64,000 nucleotides of DNA from Bombus terrestris (taxonomy: Eukaryota > Arthropoda > Insecta > Hymenoptera > Apidae): assembly GCF_910591885.1 (NCBI RefSeq), contig NC_063282.1, positions 6,523,501-6,587,500 on the forward strand, given 5' to 3'. The position numbers and the translations under genes are program-made. Shown here piece by piece: positions 12,092 to 22,865 of the stretch (its first letter is position 1; the number at the start of each line of letters is the position of its first letter). The notes below the pieces were generated by a model. The model saw only the letters and a program-made list of their open reading frames with translations. It did no database searches and was not told where the DNA came from.

Positions 12092-12524
12092 GTGAGTAAT
12101 CTTTTAAGTTTGAAATCCAATTAAAATCTTAACATCTTGAAATAATACTTCTCAAAATAATAGAAAATTGTTGTTATTTATGTTTTTAAGTGTAATTAAA
12201 TAATATGATTGTAATTTTATAATATAACAAGTAAAGAAATATTTTGACATTAATCAGGTTATCTTTGTCTCATATGTTTTAATTTCAATTAATGATATAC
12301 CTTTTCTAATAGTAAGATGTGTTCATAATAATTATATGAGTATTATAAAGTGATATTAAAGTTACAAAAAGTTTATTTATGAAAGAAATTTAATGTTTTG
12401 TTTATACTTAGTAATAATACCGTTTCTAACCTATTATACTAATCTTAACTTTATAAAGTGTATTTTTACGAATCTTTTAAGATACAAATTGTATATAATT
12501 TAGTATTTTTGTTTCAGTTCAACC

Positions 12525-13337
12525 ATGGGTAAGAGAAATAATATGATCCCTAATGGGCATTTCCATAAAGATTGGCAAAGATTTGTTAAAACTTGGTTTA
12601 ACCAACCAGCTAGAAAATTTCGTCGTAAACAAAGTCGCGTAAAGAAAGCTCGTGCTGTTGCACCAAGGTAAATAGCATATGTTTATTTCATTTTTATTTC
12701 TGTTGTCCATTTATGCAAATGAACTTCAATAGTATTTTATTTAAATTTAAGACCTGTGAAGCTTCTGAGGCCTATTGTTCATTGCCCAACATTCCGTTAC
12801 CACACAAAAGTTAGGGCAGGCAAAGGTTTTACCTTAGAAGAACTGAAGGCTAGTGGTTTAAATAAAAGATTTGCTAGGACTATTGGAATTGCTGTAGATC
12901 CTAGAAGACGTAACAAATCAGTTGAGTCTTTGCAAACGAATGCTCAAAGACTGAAAGAATATAAATCCAAATTGATTCTCTTCCCATTGAATGAAAAGAG
13001 AGTAAGTAAAATATAGTAAATTTAAAACTATTAAAGAAAGACTACATTCTAATGCTTTTTATGAAAATAGCCTAAAGTAGGTGATGCTACTGAAGAAGAA
13101 ATGAAAGTTGCCACTCAAGTTAAAGGTGAAATCATGCCAGTGAGACACCAAGCACCTGCTAAAGCTAAGGCCCGTGTCATTTCTGAGGAAGAAAGAAAGT
13201 TCTCTGCATATGTAACTCTCCGTAAAGCTAGGGCTGATGCCAGACTAGTAGGTATTCGCGCAAAACGTGTGAAAGATGCAGCAGAAAATCCAGATGAAGT
13301 AACTAAAGTTGCTAAAGACAAGAAGGCTAAGAAATAA
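12525..13337 (+). CDS. RpL13: 60S ribosomal protein L13 (eL13)
   Basis: Three coding exons: 12525-12667, 12752-13001 and 13071-13337, giving 219 residues, the normal length (about 211-218 in animals). It begins MGKRNNMIPNGHFHKDW and continues with the very basic ARKFRRKQSRVKKAR and RPIVHCPTFRYHTKVRAGKGF, all diagnostic of eL13. The protein is an rRNA-binding component of the large cytosolic ribosomal subunit. The start ATG sits in a good context (AACCATGG) eight bases after the 5' UTR splice junction. A TOP tract at 12060 suggests translational control by growth signalling. A poly-A signal AATAAA lies at 13373. The introns are short and I saw no clear C/D or H/ACA snoRNA inside them, although ribosomal protein introns often carry them. 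Confidence 0.95.
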
Positions 13338-13554
13338 TGTGGAATAATTCATGTCTTTGTATAAATATAACAAATAAATTCTCTAATAAGAAATAAAATT
13401 TTCTATTTGTTTTTATTTTATACTATTTATTGAATATATATATATATTATACAATGAAGACATTTTATTTGCCATTAGTATTTGTATAATAATATAATGC
13501 ATTTATTATATGTATATAACAGTGTCAGAAAGGAAATTTTTCTCTGTGACTTCT

Positions 13555-13582
13555 GACTAGTAACATTTGAGTGTTACTAGTC
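13555..13582. repeat. perfect 11-bp hairpin with 6-nt loop
   Basis: GACTAGTAACA at 13555-13565 is followed by a 6-base loop and its exact reverse complement at 13572-13582. It lies about 220 bases after the RpL13 stop codon. No T-run follows and no gene is recognised around it, so function is unknown. Confidence 0.7.
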
Positions 13583-13912
13583 TAGCATGAATTTCATGAG
13601 CAGGCGTGTGGCGTGAAACCACTTTCGGGGTGCGGGGATCATGTTCATATCAAACTTGACTTAGTGATGTATGTCAAAAAGAAAAAGTAAACCAGTTAAC
13701 CTGTTGCATCTAGTTTGAAGACAACAAAAGTCTTGACTTTTTTCTTTAAAAGGGAGAGAAGCAGTAACAGAAAGTACTATTCCAACTTCTAACATTTAGT
13801 ATCATGACTATAACGTAACGATTTACTGTCATGTATAAATGTACCCATTACACTAATTTACTTTTACTAGAGAGGAAATTTCCTTACTGCTCTTACTCAA
13901 TGAAAATAAGAT

Positions 13913-13924
13913 TGCGCTTGCGCA
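13913..13924. promoter_or_regulatory. NRF1/Ewg-like near-palindrome
   Basis: TGCGCTTGCGCA is close to the NRF-1/Erect-wing consensus TGCGCATGCGCA, with the central A replaced by T. It lies 600 bases upstream of the pav start codon. Two GCGC half-sites are intact. Binding is inference. Confidence 0.35.
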
Positions 13925-14525
13925 ATTACAACCAATCATCGATCTGACTCCAAAGTACTACTTGCCCGTGTTATCTGCTCCCGGAAATGGTTTTACACCT
14001 CCCAGTGGAAGTATAATCTCCCAATGAGATGAGGCAGAAAACAGAAGTATTATTCGAGTTTTATTAATCGGCAACTAATAGTTGCATTTGTAGCAATGAA
14101 ATTTTTTTATGTTTACTGTCTTGTCTTGTCGAACAGACCATAAAGGTTTATGCTCAGTCTTTATGTATATGCCGGTCCTATGTCCATGGTAATCTCTAAT
14201 AGTACTTAATTACGAAATAAAAATTTTTTCATACTTTATACTTTATATAGTATAAATATAATACCCTGTTTTTATACTTTAACGAGTTAAGTTGTACTTA
14301 AAGTAGTGCTATTATGTATAGTTTTTTTTGGTATAAATATTGGTAGCACTTCATTACTTTAGTTCATTTTGTAACTAGATTTGAATTTTAAACACCGAAT
14401 CAGAACAACGGTTTTCGGTTTTCGGTGGCATTTATCAAATATTGTCTTTGGTATATATTCTTCACATGATATTGTCATAAGTTTTAAAATAATTAAATAT
14501 CAAGTAATATTTATAGTTACGAAAG

Positions 14526-17500
14526 ATGAAATCTGCGTAAGTTTTATTATTTCTTAATCAGTTTATAAATGAAATCAAATAAAATTTAGCTATTTTCAAT
14601 ATTTTATGACTACTACTTTCTATAATCTTTTAGTGTAAAATTTAATTATTTGTTATTAATTAATTATTTGGTACTATTAAAGTTATTTTGTAATGTAGAA
14701 TAATTGAAGCTATTCGTGATATGTTAATATTTTAGACGCGTGAAACCGCCAGGTTCAGCTCGTAAGCCACCAAACCGTCCAAGAGGTAATAATGTGGTAT
14801 CCAAGGATCCTGTTCAAGTTTATTGTCGTTTAAAGCCAATGCAACATCCAGCTGATGTTTCTTGTATGAAGCTTATATCTGATACAACTGTAATTATTAC
14901 ACCACCAGAATCAGCAATGAATTTTCGTAACTCTAGCAACAAGGAAATTCAAACAACATTTAGTCGTGTATTTTCACCAGATGCAACGCAAAAAGAAATT
15001 TTTAATATAGTTGCTCTCCCATTAGTTGAAAATGTTATTCGAGGTAGAAATAGCCTTTTATTCACCTATGGAGTAACAGGAAGTGGTAAAACATATACTA
15101 TGACTGGTGAAACACAGGATGCAGGCATAATGCCTCGTTGTCTTGATGTTCTGTTTAACAGTATTGCTAATTATCAGACCAAAAAATTTATTTTTAAACC
15201 AGATAAATTAAACGGTTTTGATATACAAGGTGAAGCTGATGCAATGCTTGATAGACAAAATGAACTTCATGCTGGACTTATGTTACAGAGAAATGGAAAA
15301 TCAGGCAAGGTGTAAGTACAAGAATATGTGATATGCTTTATATAATGTAAATGGCTTTATTAATAATTGATGGTTTTCACAGGAGAAAAGTAGAGAGTGA
15401 TAGTGAGAGTAATCCAATGATTGTTCGTGACATAGATGAATCACAAACAATACAAGTGGATCAAGACAATGTCTATGCTGTATTTGTTACATATGTTGAA
15501 ATTTATAATAACAGTGTATATGATTTATTAGAGGATGAGGATATTAGAAACAAGTATAGTATTATTACTTCCACAATTCAAATATTCTTAATTTCATAAT
15601 ATTTTAATACTGAGAAATAACTTTTAGGGTATTACAGAGTAAAATAGTTAGAGAAGATGGTAATAAGAATATGTATGTGCATGCTGTAACAGAAATTGAA
15701 GTAAAAAGTTCAGAAGAAGCATTTGAGGTATTTCAGCGTGGACAGAGAAGACGAAGAGTTGCACATACTGCGCTTAATGCAGAATCAAGTAGATCACATA
15801 GTGTCTTCACTATTCGTCTTGTACAAGTAATGTTTTTAATTATTTTGCATCTCATTTAATTGAAATTCACAAACAAGATAGTATTTTCTTTTTCTAGGCA
15901 CCCTTAGATGGTGAAGGTGAACAAATTATACAAGATAAACGGGTGGTATGTATCACTCAGCTATCCCTAGTAGATTTAGCTGGTAGCGAAAGAACTAATA
16001 GGACTAAAAACACAGGTCAACGATTAAGAGAAGCAGGTTATTATACTTTAGATGTGAATCTTGTAATTATACTATAATATATTTTCATATCCATTCATTT
16101 TGATTTAGGAAATATTAATAATTCTTTGATGACGCTACGATCATGTTTGGAAATTTTAAGAGAAAATCAACTTCAGGGTACAAATAAAATAGTACCCTAC
16201 AGAGATTCAAAACTCACCCATTTATTTAAAAATTATTTTGATGGAGAAGGACAAGTTAGAATGATTGTTTGTGTTAATCCAAGAACAGATGATTATGATG
16301 AAACAATTGTAAGAAATCAATAATATAAAATGTAAATATATGAAAGAAAATAAATTAATTTATTCATGTTTTACAGCAAGTAATGAAATTTGCCGAAATG
16401 ACTCAAGAAGTCCAAGTAGCTAAACCAACGATTACGAAAATAGATCTTGGTTTTACACCTGGAAGAAGACAGGCAAATAAGGTGAGATGAGTAATGAAAG
16501 AATAACAATGAAAATAATTTGAAAATACGTGCATAATAAAAACTATTTTTAATAGTTGTTTAAGGAGGCACGTAGTAAGTTGCAAAAAGAAGGCCATCCT
16601 GAAGCTGAAGATTTAGAAGTTGATGTGGGTTTAGTGTATAGGTAAGTATTATATGTTTTCTTTATTCTTTCTTCAAACTTATGTAATTTTATTTTAATTC
16701 AGTTTAGGTGGGCCATTTCCTGAATTGGAAATTACTTCTCCACGCAATGATCAAATAATTAGTAATTTGATGCATTTTTTAGAACAGCGTATTAACAAAC
16801 GGAATTTACTATGTACTGATTTACAGCAAAAACGTAAGAATATAGCTTAATTTTTAACCAAACTTAAATTATGCGTAATATCTTCATGACTGTTACATGA
16901 TTGTTACAGAAAACGATCTTAGGAAGAAGATAATGACAATGGAACAAGAATATATGAATTTAAAGATTGAAAATGCGTCTCTGAAAGCCGCTAATTCACA
17001 ACAAAAAAAGAAGGTAATAACATTTTACTGATTACGGAAGTACATATAAAATAATTTGCTTTTGCTGTAGGTTTCTGCATTAGAGGGTCATTTATGTAAG
17101 ACTGAAGAACAAATTGATAGCTTGCTCCGAAAATTGAACAATGCAAATGATACAATCCGCAGCTTACAGCAAGAGGTAGTTAACGAATACATTTCTTTTT
17201 TTATTTAAATGATGACATATATTTTACTACTATTATTTTATAGTTAAAAGATAGAAACATGGCACTAAATCAACGTTTAATAGATAAGCAAAGAGTGAAA
17301 CAAAAGTACAACACTAAAATGCAGGTAGAAACTGATAAAATGAATAAAGAATTGGAAATAAAGTTACGTCAACAACGTGAACACTTACAGGTAATGAAGT
17401 AAATATAACATATGTATAAATTCATTGTTTAATTTTTTCTCTCTTTTTAGAATCAAATGAAAGAAAAAGAGGATAAATTAAGATTAGTAAAACAAATTTT

Positions 17501-18163
17501 AGTTGATGACAACGTACCTAGTGTTTCTAAAGATTGTGTTGTACCTACTATTAACTGTGCAGAAGCAACCCCAAAAACAACAGAGGGTCGATCACGAAGG
17601 GTCAGTTTATCTTACATTACGTAATTTACTTTCGAAAATATAGTTTAATGATATGTGCTCATAGGATAAAGCGGGTGTTGCAAATCCAAGGTACAGGCGT
17701 TCGCAAAGCGCGGATAAGTGGATTGATCACAGACCTGGAGCGCTTGTTCCTGTTGGAACTGTTCTTCAACCTTTAATGCGTAGAAGACGTAGCGTTACGC
17801 GACTTACAGATCCAAAGGAAATTACAGACGGTGCATCTAGGTATTGTCTTATTGCGCAAGAACACGATACTGATGGTGAACTTGAGACAAAGTTATTCAA
17901 GGTAATTACACTTAAAAGGAATTGAAAAGAATTATGTAGTTATATATGTATCAAATGTATTATTATTATGTTAGGGAGATATAATACCCACTAGTGGAGG
18001 AGGCGCACAAGTTGTATTTAATGATATGGAATGCTTAAAACAATTATCTCCAAAGGCAAGAAAACGTAGTGGTCCACAGGATACAGAAAATGAAATAGGC
18101 TCTTCGAGACGTTCGTTTACACCTGCAGAGTCTCATTCCAAACGTCCACGTGTAGTAAATTAA
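14526..18163 (+). CDS. pav: kinesin-6 MKLP1/KIF23 (Pavarotti)
   Basis: Fifteen exons: 14526-14536, 14736-15311, 15383-15553, 15628-15826, 15898-16036, 16109-16308, 16377-16481, 16556-16641, 16703-16833, 16910-17013, 17071-17175, 17244-17390, 17451-17600, 17665-17901, 17975-18163; 849 residues. The motor domain has the P-loop GVTGSGKT at 116-123, switch I NAESSRSH and switch II LVDLAGSE. A long insertion after the P-loop region (about 165-205) is typical of kinesin-6. A coiled-coil stalk follows, then the MKLP1 Arf6-binding region (KWIDHRP at about 728, ETKLFKGDI at about 782). The tail has basic clusters KARKRS and SKRPRV, fitting nuclear import in interphase. Together with RacGAP50C it forms centralspindlin, which bundles midzone microtubules and positions the cleavage furrow. 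The 11-nt first coding exon (MKSA) matches the family. One intron begins GTTATT (after 16036), a weak donor. Confidence 0.95.
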
Positions 18164-18731
18164 CAGTTTTATTAATATAATATTAGTATAGTAATAATAG
18201 TTTTTATACGATATATAATATAATAATACGATATACATATAAATATCTAAAAACTTCTACTAAAAATAGTAATGATAAAAAAAAATACTAATAATAGTTA
18301 AAAACAATGATATGAAGTCAAGATATTAATATTTTCCTTTATCGTTACTATTTTTAGTAAAAGTTTTTACAACCAAAGTTTTTACAATATCAGTATTATA
18401 ATTTATTAAATAATACAATTCACCAACAATGAATTGTGAGAAGCGATAATATTGTATATATAATACTTTATATCGTGAGGCGTAATATGAGTTATGTGAT
18501 TGCTATCTCATAACATGTATATATTTGTAATATTTGATTTTGAAATAATTAATTGTGAATTTTGCGCCTAATGTTGATTAATAATGTATCAATCTAATCT
18601 AATCATACATTTTGATCATGTTTACTCAGTTTTTATATACAATTATTTATATACAATATACATATATCTATCAAATTCACTGCAGTATATATTGTTAGTG
18701 AACTTTGTAACTTTATCAAAGCTGTATTCAT
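18164..18731. other. convergent 3' region between pav and the phosphatase
   Basis: AT-rich spacer between two genes that point at each other, so the 3' UTRs of both may reach into it. It contains a strong foldback at 18248-18369, listed separately. No coding sequence is supported. Confidence 0.5.
18248..18369 (-). repeat. 122-nt foldback with 45-bp arms
   Basis: Left arm 18248-18292 matches the reverse complement of 18325-18369 at 40 of 45 positions with no gaps; the loop is 32 nt. Read as minus-strand RNA, four of the five differences become G-U pairs and one stays a mismatch. Read as plus-strand RNA only one difference is a G-U pair. That favours a minus-strand transcript, such as the 3' UTR of the phosphatase gene. 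It could be a small palindromic MITE or a hairpin RNA precursor. Confidence 0.75.
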
Positions 18732-19819
18732 TTAAGATCGTTGTCTTCGTAATTGATTATCTAACTGTGCTAATTGGTGAAGAAAACCACTATTTGGTTG
18801 AATAAAACGATTTTTGCGGACTGTTCGAATTGCATCTGTGGCTAGCATTCCTTTTTTAATCATTAAATATGCTAATACGCACGTTGCGCTACGTGAGATT
18901 CCTAACACACAATGAACAAAAGCTTTACCTAATAGGAAGAAAGTCCAATTTTAAACGATCTATTGTAATTTTTCTGTTTCTTTCATTATTAAATTATTAT
19001 TTCATTACCTCCAGTTGAAACAGCTTCATCGATAAAATCTGCAATAATGTAAAAGTACTTGCTAATGTCTGTTGTGCACAAATCAATAAGTGGTAAGCCA
19101 AGATATTTTATTGTTGTATCAGAATAATAATTCTTATCGGTGTTTACAAGTCCAAATCTTTTTCCTTCAGCAGCATTAAGCAAATGTGTTATACCCAATA
19201 TTTTAAGGTATTTCTTGTTTTTTGCTGTGGCACTATAAAATATTGAACATAAATTAATTTTTGATAAACATGAATACATAAAACATTGAAATACTCACGC
19301 ATCACCAATATATATTCCTGGATATACTTCATCACAATCGATATCCTGTTGAACACGGTAATATTCAACATCATCTCGATTAGGATCAAATCCTGGTAGC
19401 ATTTTATTTTCAGTCTGTGTTCTATACAAAGCTTCTGCTAAGTGTCTTTGGGTGGTTTCCCCACCAGTTAAATGTTTCTGAAAATTCATGAGATAAAAGT
19501 TTTTACTACGAAAAGTAACTTTACAATATTATATAATTTTTAATAATTTGATGATATGATAATATGATAAATTTTCGATATTAATTGAATGTCATTTGAA
19601 AAAATCAGATATTTATTTTTTCATGTATTTCTCATTATAAAAAAACGTTTAGAATTAAAAAGAATTTGAAAAAATATCAATTACATGTTCTTATGAAATG
19701 ATAGACAACTCAAATGCGAAGAAACAATTTCGAAGTATCTGTAATTTTCAAAATATACGTAAATGATAGCAATATTGTTCTTTATAATGTATACTTACAT
19801 TTCTCAGACTGCTGTCCAT
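18732..19819 (-). CDS. atypical dual-specificity phosphatase (VHR/DUSP3-like)
   Basis: Exons in transcript order: 19819-19799, 19477-19299, 19232-19009, 18928-18732; 206 residues. The core has VYPGIYIGDAATAKNKKYL and ITHLLNAAEG, then the active-site loop HCVLGISRS at 147-155, with catalytic Cys148 and Arg154 both present, so it should be active rather than a STYX-type pseudophosphatase. AYLMIKKGM and the NSGFLHQL helix follow. There is no MAP-kinase-binding rhodanese domain, which places it with small atypical DUSPs such as DUSP3, DUSP13 and DUSP26. Substrate cannot be read from the sequence. The start is uncertain: the ATG at 19819 gives a 7-codon first exon with a good GTAAGT donor. An in-frame ATG at 19489, just before the exon-2 acceptor, gives an alternative 188-residue protein from a different first exon. 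Confidence 0.87.
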
Positions 19820-20574
19820 TTGAAGAGATTATTTATAGATTAATAATTTATAAGTTATAGTAGATATGACAAATAAGAAAAACAGCAAAATACTACAAAA
19901 TATTTTGTATTTTATTAATCAAGTATGTCACGATTAGGTATGACTAATTCTAAGCTTTTACATATATATATAAAACAAATATAGTCGCGTACACAATGTT
20001 AAAATCGCGATAATTATAGTTAGTTATTTCTCTTTTGGAACTCTATTATACTGCGATAATTATGCCGACAAGGTGTCATGTAAATACATCCATTAATTCG
20101 ATTAATTTTTGTATATAACGAATAATTTTGTATATTTTTTAAAATAGTAGAATATTTAAAATCCTATATTTGTGTCAAGAATTTGATGTGTAATTTTTTA
20201 AAATGATACCTAAAATTTCAACTCAAATTAAATCTTCATTGTCTCGATATTTGAATATATATATTTTAAATATATTAATATATGTAACAATATTTAGTCA
20301 GTTCTTTTATATTTATTATTATAAGTGTAAAAAATAAATTCTAGAAATAAAATATTGGAATATTCCTGAGTTTTGATAAATTGAACGAAATCAAATTTCA
20401 TAGTAACTAGATGAGCGATGAGTCATGACGTATGTATATCAATGCCTAAAGAAAATATGGCGATAGTATTTGGTTAGTGTCATGTTCTGTTGATTTTACA
20501 GAAGGTGTTTGGTGTGTTTATCGTGCTGAAGATTGTAATTATAATTTAAATTTGGAGTAGAACTTATTAAGACA
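19820..20574. promoter_or_regulatory. bidirectional promoter region, phosphatase / CHMP4
   Basis: 755 AT-rich bases between two divergently transcribed genes. The last 120 bases before 20575 are less AT-rich and probably form the CHMP4 5' UTR. No TATA box or known motif is clear. Confidence 0.4.
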
Positions 20575-21834
20575 ATGAGTTTCTTTAGTAAAGTATTCGG
20601 TGGTAAAAAGGAACCGGTGTCTATGTCGACAGCCGAAGCGATACAAAAATTGCGCGAGACGGAGGATATGTTGATAAAAAAGCAGGATTTTCTCGAAAGT
20701 AAAATAGAGCTTGAAATTCAAACTGCTAAGAAGAATGGAACGAAAAACAAACGAGGTATTTACGAATGATATTCTTTATTTGATAACCACTTGCAAACAG
20801 CTTTCAATGATTAAGGTCGTTTGTCATTGTGACGTTTCTCTGCTGTGTGTTGACTGTGCGTTAACTTATGGTTGGATATTGTAACTATTAATTGGTACTT
20901 TAAAAATACTACTTTACCTATAAGTTTGTTAAACTAAGAATATAGCTTTTTAAGTAATAAGCAACGATAACATTGTACAAGACATCCACACTGAGTAACT
21001 AATAATTAGAATGTGAGTGTGTGTATTAAAAATATAGTATTCATTATAATATTTACTATATGAAACAAATTTTTGTTTGTGTATTTTGTTAATTACATCT
21101 GCAAAAATATTTATAAATTAGCATCAACATACACATCCATGTACTAGCTAGTAACTCTAGGATGAATATGTTAACAAGGAAACATAATTTACAGCTGCAA
21201 TCCAAGCCCTTAAAAGAAAGAAACGTTATGAAAAACAGTTACAACAAATTGATGGTACACTTACCACGATTGAAAGTCAAAGGGAAGCACTAGAATGTGC
21301 AAATACCAATACTGCTGTACTTACTACAATGAAAAATGCAGCAGATGCATTAAAATCTGTCCATCAACATATGTAAGAAATTCAATTTTGTGATATCATT
21401 AGTTAGATGATTCATGCAGATTATTTAAACGTTATTTTCTTTGTTTAGGGATGTTGATCAAGTACATGATATGATGGATGACATAGCTGAACAACAAGAT
21501 GTAGCAAGAGAGATTTCTGATGCAATTTCCAATCCTGTAGCATTTGGAAATGATGTAGATGATGAAGAACTAGAAAAAGAATTGGAAGAGCTTGAACAAG
21601 AACAACTTGATAAAGAATTGCTTGGTATTGAATCTACTGATGAACTACCAAGTGTTCCAGCTACTGCTATTCCAATTGCCCCAACTAGGACTCGCACAAG
21701 TAATAATTTTAATATTTTTTTGGTTTATTATTAGAAAATAATTTATTTTTAAACTAAAAATATTGTTAATATTTATAGAAGCCAAACCAGAAGAGGATGA
21801 AGATTTGAAAGAGTTAGAAGCATGGGCATCATAA
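20575..21834 (+). CDS. shrb: ESCRT-III subunit CHMP4/Snf7 (Shrub)
   Basis: Four exons: 20575-20755, 21195-21372, 21449-21699, 21779-21834; 221 residues (human CHMP4B has 224). It begins MSFFSKVFGGKKEP, the membrane-inserting amphipathic N-terminus of Snf7 proteins. A basic helical half with KNKRAAIQALKRKKRYEKQL follows, then an acidic half (DDEELEKELEELEQEQ). The C-terminal helix LKELEAWA at 213-220 is the ALIX Bro1-binding helix. The protein polymerises in the cytosol on membranes to constrict and cut necks during multivesicular body formation, abscission and nuclear envelope sealing. The first intron (439 nt) is the longest. The ATG used is the first of the frame and fits the family start exactly. 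Confidence 0.95.
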
Positions 21835-22865
21835 AGGTGGTATCAATATATTTGTAAAAATGAATTTTTGTAAAAAACTGATAGCTAAAATGAAGTATGT
21901 ATTGTTGAAAGAGATAACAGTGTACATGAATACATTTTTCAGATTCAATATCATACAACTATTCTAATGTTAATATTGTGGTATTTTTATGCACTGTTAA
22001 AATGATTAACATGGTGATGAAGTTCATAGTAGTCATTTTCCTTATTACAGTATAAAGATTTTTTTTATCAATATACAAAGAAGAATCATAAGTAATAGCA
22101 AGTATCTTAAATACTTGCATTTATGCTAGCCAATATACTCTACTGTTACAGTAAAAAATAAATTATATTGGACAAGTATATGATATACATACATAGTTAT
22201 AAATGCTGGTAAATTATATACATATAATTTCTACTAACAGTGAAAAATACCTATGAGAACATTTATTGTATAAACTTTTTGTTCAAAAGATTAAATTGTA
22301 AGATATTACAATTGCTTCATAAAATTTGGTTGTTATTTTCATGTATATATGTATAACATATTTTGAAAAGTAGCACAGTTCAAATTGTTAAATGGCCTTT
22401 TAAACTTTGTATAAATGTATCTGCTATAAATAAATTCATTTAAATGTATATTAATTTAATACAACTATAAAGCAGCAGATATAGTATTGTATACATATTT
22501 TTACACTACAAATCATAGTAATTTTTGCACTATTATTGATATTTTATTAATTAATAATTATTGAATTATAAATATCCAAATTGCATCGAATTAATATGCC
22601 AATAGTATATATAAAATATAAATATTTTTACAAAATATGAATATATATAGGACAATTTTAAAGAATGGTTTAAATAATGATAAATATTTAATTAAGATGC
22701 AATATACATTACATAGTTTAAATGTTTTCACATGAATATGCTTAAACTCCTAGGGAAAATAGTCTTTAAAAAATTAAGATTTATTTCATAATTTACAATT
22801 ACAATGACTAAAGTCTCAATCACATAATAGGAGGAAATAAAATATTATCACTGAAGAACGTCGCT
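21835..22865. other. convergent 3' region between CHMP4 and PDPR
   Basis: About 1 kb of very AT-rich sequence, probably the 3' UTR of CHMP4 (plus) and the end of the PDPR-like transcript (minus). It carries several AATAAA-like signals and no supported coding sequence. Confidence 0.5.

Larger units (their letters stand above)
13338..14525. other. intergenic region between RpL13 and pav
   Basis: About 1.2 kb with stops in all frames. It contains an 11-bp perfect hairpin (13555-13582), a 12-bp perfect palindrome AGGAAATTTCCT at 13873, and the near-palindrome TGCGCTTGCGCA at 13913. The part 13540-14060 is clearly less AT-rich than its surroundings and could hold a distal promoter or an unrecognised non-coding RNA. 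The last 150 bases before 14526 would be the pav 5' UTR. Confidence 0.5.

Noticed and set aside
13980..14060. U4-snRNA-like string (CAGTGG, AGTAT, CCCAATGAG)
   Set aside because: A short resemblance to the 5' stem of U4 was noticed, but the kink-turn partner strand, the U6-pairing region and an Sm site do not follow in the right places.
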